From an uncultured Clostridium sp. (GTDB taxonomy: Bacteria > Bacillota > Clostridia > Clostridiales > Clostridiaceae), in contig CAKVLD010000097.1 of assembly GCA_934755305.1 (NCBI GenBank), positions 1 to 8,302 on the forward strand: a stretch of DNA of 8,302 nt. The letters are read 5' to 3'. The notes below the pieces were generated by a model. It saw nothing but the letters and a program-made list of their open reading frames with translations, did no database searches and had not been told where the DNA came from. The position numbers and the translations under genes are program-made. This document shows positions 6,197 to 8,302 of the stretch, one piece after another; the stretch's first letter is position 1; every line of letters begins with the position of its first letter.

Positions 6197-7093
6197 ATGA
6201 TGAAAATATTATTAATAGGTGCAAAAGGACAATTGGGAAGTCAAATAATGCATATAATTAAGAATGGAAAATCAGAATTAGGTTCAGTTCCTGCTGAAGT
6301 ATTAAATGCAGAAATAATTGAAACTGATGTAGACACATTAGATATAACAAATCTTCAAATGGTAAAAGAGTCTGTAAAGACAAATATGCCTGATGTAGTT
6401 ATAAATTGTGCAGCATTTACTAATGTTGATGGTTGTGAAAGTAACAAGGATTTAGCATTTAAAGTTAATGCTTTAGGAGCAAGAAACATAGCAATAGCTT
6501 GTGAAGAGATTGGAGCTAAACTTATTCATGTTTCAACTGATTATGTATTTAGTGGAGTTGGCTCAACACCTTTAAGTGAAGATGCAATAACAGCACCTGT
6601 AAGTGCATATGGAACCACTAAATTGTTAGGCGAAGAATATGTTAGAGAATTCTGTAGTAAGTATTTTATAGTTAGAACTGCATGGTTATACGGATACTTT
6701 GGAAAGAATTTCGTATATACAATAATGAGAGCAGGAAAAGAAAGAGGAAAGCTTACTGTAGTAAATGATCAAAAAGGAAATCCTACAAATGCTGAAGATT
6801 TAGCATATCATTTATTAAAATTAGCTTTAACTGAAGAATATGGAGTATATCACTGTACAGGTGAAGGTGAATGTACTTGGTATGATTTTGCATGTAAAAT
6901 AATAGAGTATGCAGGAATAGAATGTGAGGTTCTTCCAGTAACATCTGAAGAATATAAAACACCTGCAAAAAGACCTGAATATTCATCATTAGATAATATG
7001 ATGTTAAGATGCACAATAGGAAATGATATGAGAGAATGGAAAGATGCTTTAAAAGTATTCATGGAAAACTATAAAAATTATATAAAAGAATAG
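6197..7093 (+). CDS. rfbD: dTDP-4-dehydrorhamnose reductase
   Basis: Catalyses the last step of dTDP-L-rhamnose synthesis: NAD(P)H-dependent reduction of dTDP-4-dehydro-6-deoxy-L-mannose at C4, in the cytoplasm. The 298-aa protein, normal for RmlD/RfbD, is a short-chain dehydrogenase with an extended fold: ILLIGAKGQLG (4-14) is the N-terminal nucleotide-binding glycine motif, NCAAFTNVDGCE (70-81) and VSTDYVFSG (112-120) are family signatures, and Tyr138 with Lys142 (AYGTTK) form the catalytic Y-x-x-x-K pair with Thr114 nearby. RTAWLYG (160-166) and the late RPEYSSLDN (259-267) are also typical of RmlD. A strong AGGAGG at 6186-6191 lies 5 nt before ATG 6197 and 8 nt before the second in-frame ATG at 6200, so either Met may be used. 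rfbA starts 21 nt after the stop, consistent with an operon. The product feeds the rhamnosyltransferase-like enzymes upstream. Confidence 0.96.
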   Translation: MMKILLIGAKGQLGSQIMHIIKNGKSELGSVPAEVLNAEIIETDVDTLDITNLQMVKESVKTNMPDVVINCAAFTNVDGCESNKDLAFKVNALGARNIAIACEEIGAKLIHVSTDYVFSGVGSTPLSEDAITAPVSAYGTTKLLGEEYVREFCSKYFIVRTAWLYGYFGKNFVYTIMRAGKERGKLTVVNDQKGNPTNAEDLAYHLLKLALTEEYGVYHCTGEGECTWYDFACKIIEYAGIECEVLPVTSEEYKTPAKRPEYSSLDNMMLRCTIGNDMREWKDALKVFMENYKNYIKE

Positions 7094-7114
7094 TTACTTA
7101 GGAGGAGTTTTATT

Positions 7115-7981
7115 ATGAAGGGGATTATTTTAGCTGGAGGATCAGGAACTAGGCTATATCCAGTAACAAAAGCAATGTCTAAACAAATGGTACCAATATA
7201 TGATAAACCGATGATATATTATCCAATGTCAGTGTTAATGCTAGCAGGGATAAAGGATATATTAATAATATCTACCCCAAGAGATATCGTAAACTTTAAA
7301 GAATTATTTAAAGATGGGTCAGAACTTGGATTAAATATTGAATATGCAATTCAAGAAAAGCCAAATGGTTTAGCTGAAGCATTTATAATTGGTGAAGAAT
7401 TCATTGGTGACGATAGTGTTGCAATGATATTAGGAGATAATATATTCTATGGACAAAGTTTTACTAGTCACTTAGAAAATGCTGCTAAGTTAGAAGAAGG
7501 TGCTACTGTATTTGGATATTATGTGCAAGATCCAAGAGCTTTTGGAGTTGTAGGATTTGATGAAAATGGAAAGGTTACATCTTTAGAAGAAAAGCCAGAA
7601 AAGCCAAAATCAAGATATGCAGTTCCAGGACTTTATTTCTATGATAATAGCGTTGTGGAAAAAGCAAAGGCTTTAAAACCATCACCAAGAGGGGAACTTG
7701 AAATAACAGATTTAAATAAAGTTTATATGGAAGAAGGCACATTAACAGTTGAATTACTAGGTAGAGGTATGGCATGGCTTGATACAGGAACTCATGCATC
7801 CATGCTTAAGGCATCAAACTTTGTTGAAGCTGTTCAAACAACACAAGGAACTTTCATAGCTTGCTTAGAAGAAATTGCCTTTAGAAAAGGATGGATTTCA
7901 AAGGAGCAAGTTAAAGAATTAGCTGCACCATTAATGAAAACAGGATATGGTCAATATTTAATGGATATTATTGAAGAATAA
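7115..7981 (+). CDS. rfbA: Glucose-1-phosphate thymidylyltransferase
   Basis: First enzyme of dTDP-L-rhamnose synthesis: glucose-1-phosphate plus dTTP gives dTDP-glucose and pyrophosphate. The 288-aa length is standard for RmlA/RfbA. Residues seen: the N-terminal nucleotidyltransferase signature LAGGSGTRLYPVT (6-18), SKQMVPIYDKPMIYYP (22-37) with the Lys expected to bind the phosphates, EKPNGLAEAF (81-90), LGDNIFYG (106-113) with the metal-binding Asp108, VVGFDENGKV with EEKP (145-161), GLYFYD (172-177), ELEITDLN (194-201) and WLDTGTHASM (221-230). All are conserved in the family and I see no damage. GGAGGAG at 7101-7107 is a strong ribosome site 7 nt before the ATG. Codon use looks less extremely AT-rich than in the glycosyltransferase genes, as expected for a conserved housekeeping-type pathway gene. 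Family members are generally feedback-inhibited by dTDP-L-rhamnose; that is family knowledge, not visible here. Confidence 0.97.
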   Translation: MKGIILAGGSGTRLYPVTKAMSKQMVPIYDKPMIYYPMSVLMLAGIKDILIISTPRDIVNFKELFKDGSELGLNIEYAIQEKPNGLAEAFIIGEEFIGDDSVAMILGDNIFYGQSFTSHLENAAKLEEGATVFGYYVQDPRAFGVVGFDENGKVTSLEEKPEKPKSRYAVPGLYFYDNSVVEKAKALKPSPRGELEITDLNKVYMEEGTLTVELLGRGMAWLDTGTHASMLKASNFVEAVQTTQGTFIACLEEIAFRKGWISKEQVKELAAPLMKTGYGQYLMDIIEE

Positions 7982-8013
7982 TATAGATTTATTTAAAGAG
8001 GAGTAAAATCAAA

Positions 8014-8302
8014 ATGGGTAATTTTCAGTTTAAAGAAACTAAAATAAAAGACTTATATATAATAGAACCTAAAGTTTTTGGTGATTCAAGAGGATATTTC
8101 ATGGAAAGTTACAGCAAAAAAGCTTTTGATGAAGCAGGATTGACTATGACTTTTGTTCAAGATAATGAATCAAAATCAAGTAAAGGGGTTCTAAGAGGAT
8201 TACATTTTCAAACTAAGCATACACAAGGTAAATTAGTTAGATGTACCTTAGGAGAAGTTTGGGATGTTGCTGTAGATTTAAGAAAGGGATCACCAACTTA
8301 TG
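8014..8302 (+). CDS. rfbC: dTDP-4-dehydrorhamnose 3,5-epimerase, N-terminal part (3' end outside window)
   Basis: Third enzyme of the dTDP-L-rhamnose pathway, which epimerises C3 and C5 of dTDP-4-dehydro-6-deoxy-D-glucose. The first 96 codons are present; the window ends inside the gene, and a full family member is about 180-190 aa. Seen: the start of the cupin fold with VFGDSRGYFMESY (21-33, the F-x-D-x-R-G signature), FVQDNESKSSKGVLRGLHFQ (47-66) containing the catalytic-base His64 in RGLHFQ, QGKLVR with Lys73, a conserved substrate-pocket lysine, and GEVWDVAVDLRKGSPT (80-95). The second half, with the catalytic Tyr, is not visible. AGAGGAG at 7997-8003 is 10 nt before the ATG, and rfbA ends 32 nt upstream. 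The observed order is rfbD-rfbA-rfbC; rfbB would complete the pathway and is expected nearby. Confidence 0.96.
   Translation, partial: MGNFQFKETKIKDLYIIEPKVFGDSRGYFMESYSKKAFDEAGLTMTFVQDNESKSSKGVLRGLHFQTKHTQGKLVRCTLGEVWDVAVDLRKGSPTY

Noticed and set aside
6783..7062. Two overlapping minus-strand open frames within rfbD.
   Set aside because: They overlap each other and an intact conserved gene and show no motifs; chance open frames in AT-rich DNA.
7575..7799. Minus-strand open frame within rfbA.
   Set aside because: It is antisense to highly conserved catalytic regions of rfbA and has no supporting features.
1..8302. CRISPR arrays, tRNA or rRNA genes, insertion sequences, toxin-antitoxin or phage-defence genes.
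   Set aside because: No regularly spaced repeats, transposase motifs, terminal inverted repeats or RNA-gene signatures were seen; the genes are all polysaccharide-related.

Overview
The window is very AT-rich. Nearly all codons end in A or T, and AGGAG-type Shine-Dalgarno sites sit 5-10 nt ahead of the genes. This fits a low-GC Firmicute, most likely Clostridium sensu lato; no gene here fixes the species. All genes lie on the + strand, closely spaced. The window is one stretch of a Wzy-type surface-polysaccharide (capsule or exopolysaccharide) locus and is cut at both ends inside genes.

Left half (1-4457): the 3' end of a family 2 glycosyltransferase (GT2); a rhamnosyltransferase-like GT2 starting with TTG; a polytopic O-antigen ligase/polymerase-family protein (probable Wzy); a second rhamnosyltransferase-like GT2, a clear paralogue of the first with exactly the same length (292 aa) and a probable GTG start; a small intergenic inverted repeat; and a third complete GT2. 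A 220-bp gene-free gap (4458-4677) follows. It holds a good sigma-A-type promoter (TTGTAT, 17 bp, TATAAT) and a leader of about 110 nt with small hairpins.

Right half (4678-8302): a fourth complete GT2 of the WbbL-like type; a short membrane phosphoglycosyl transferase that should load the first sugar phosphate onto undecaprenyl phosphate; then rfbD (rmlD), rfbA (rmlA) and the first 96 codons of rfbC (rmlC), enzymes of dTDP-L-rhamnose synthesis. rfbB (rmlB) is not in the window and may lie just downstream.

Taken together, the RfbA/RfbC/RfbD enzymes supply dTDP-L-rhamnose, the phosphoglycosyl transferase starts a repeat unit on the lipid carrier, the GT2 enzymes (several rhamnosyltransferase-like) extend it, and the Wzy-like protein would polymerise it outside the membrane. 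A flippase (Wzx), chain-length regulators and the rest of the locus are not seen here. This is a recognisable class of accessory locus; I found no sign of an undescribed type of system. The points worth a second look are the paralogous GT pair with rare start codons, the GT-like out-of-frame segment ahead of the polymerase gene, and the internal promoter and leader.
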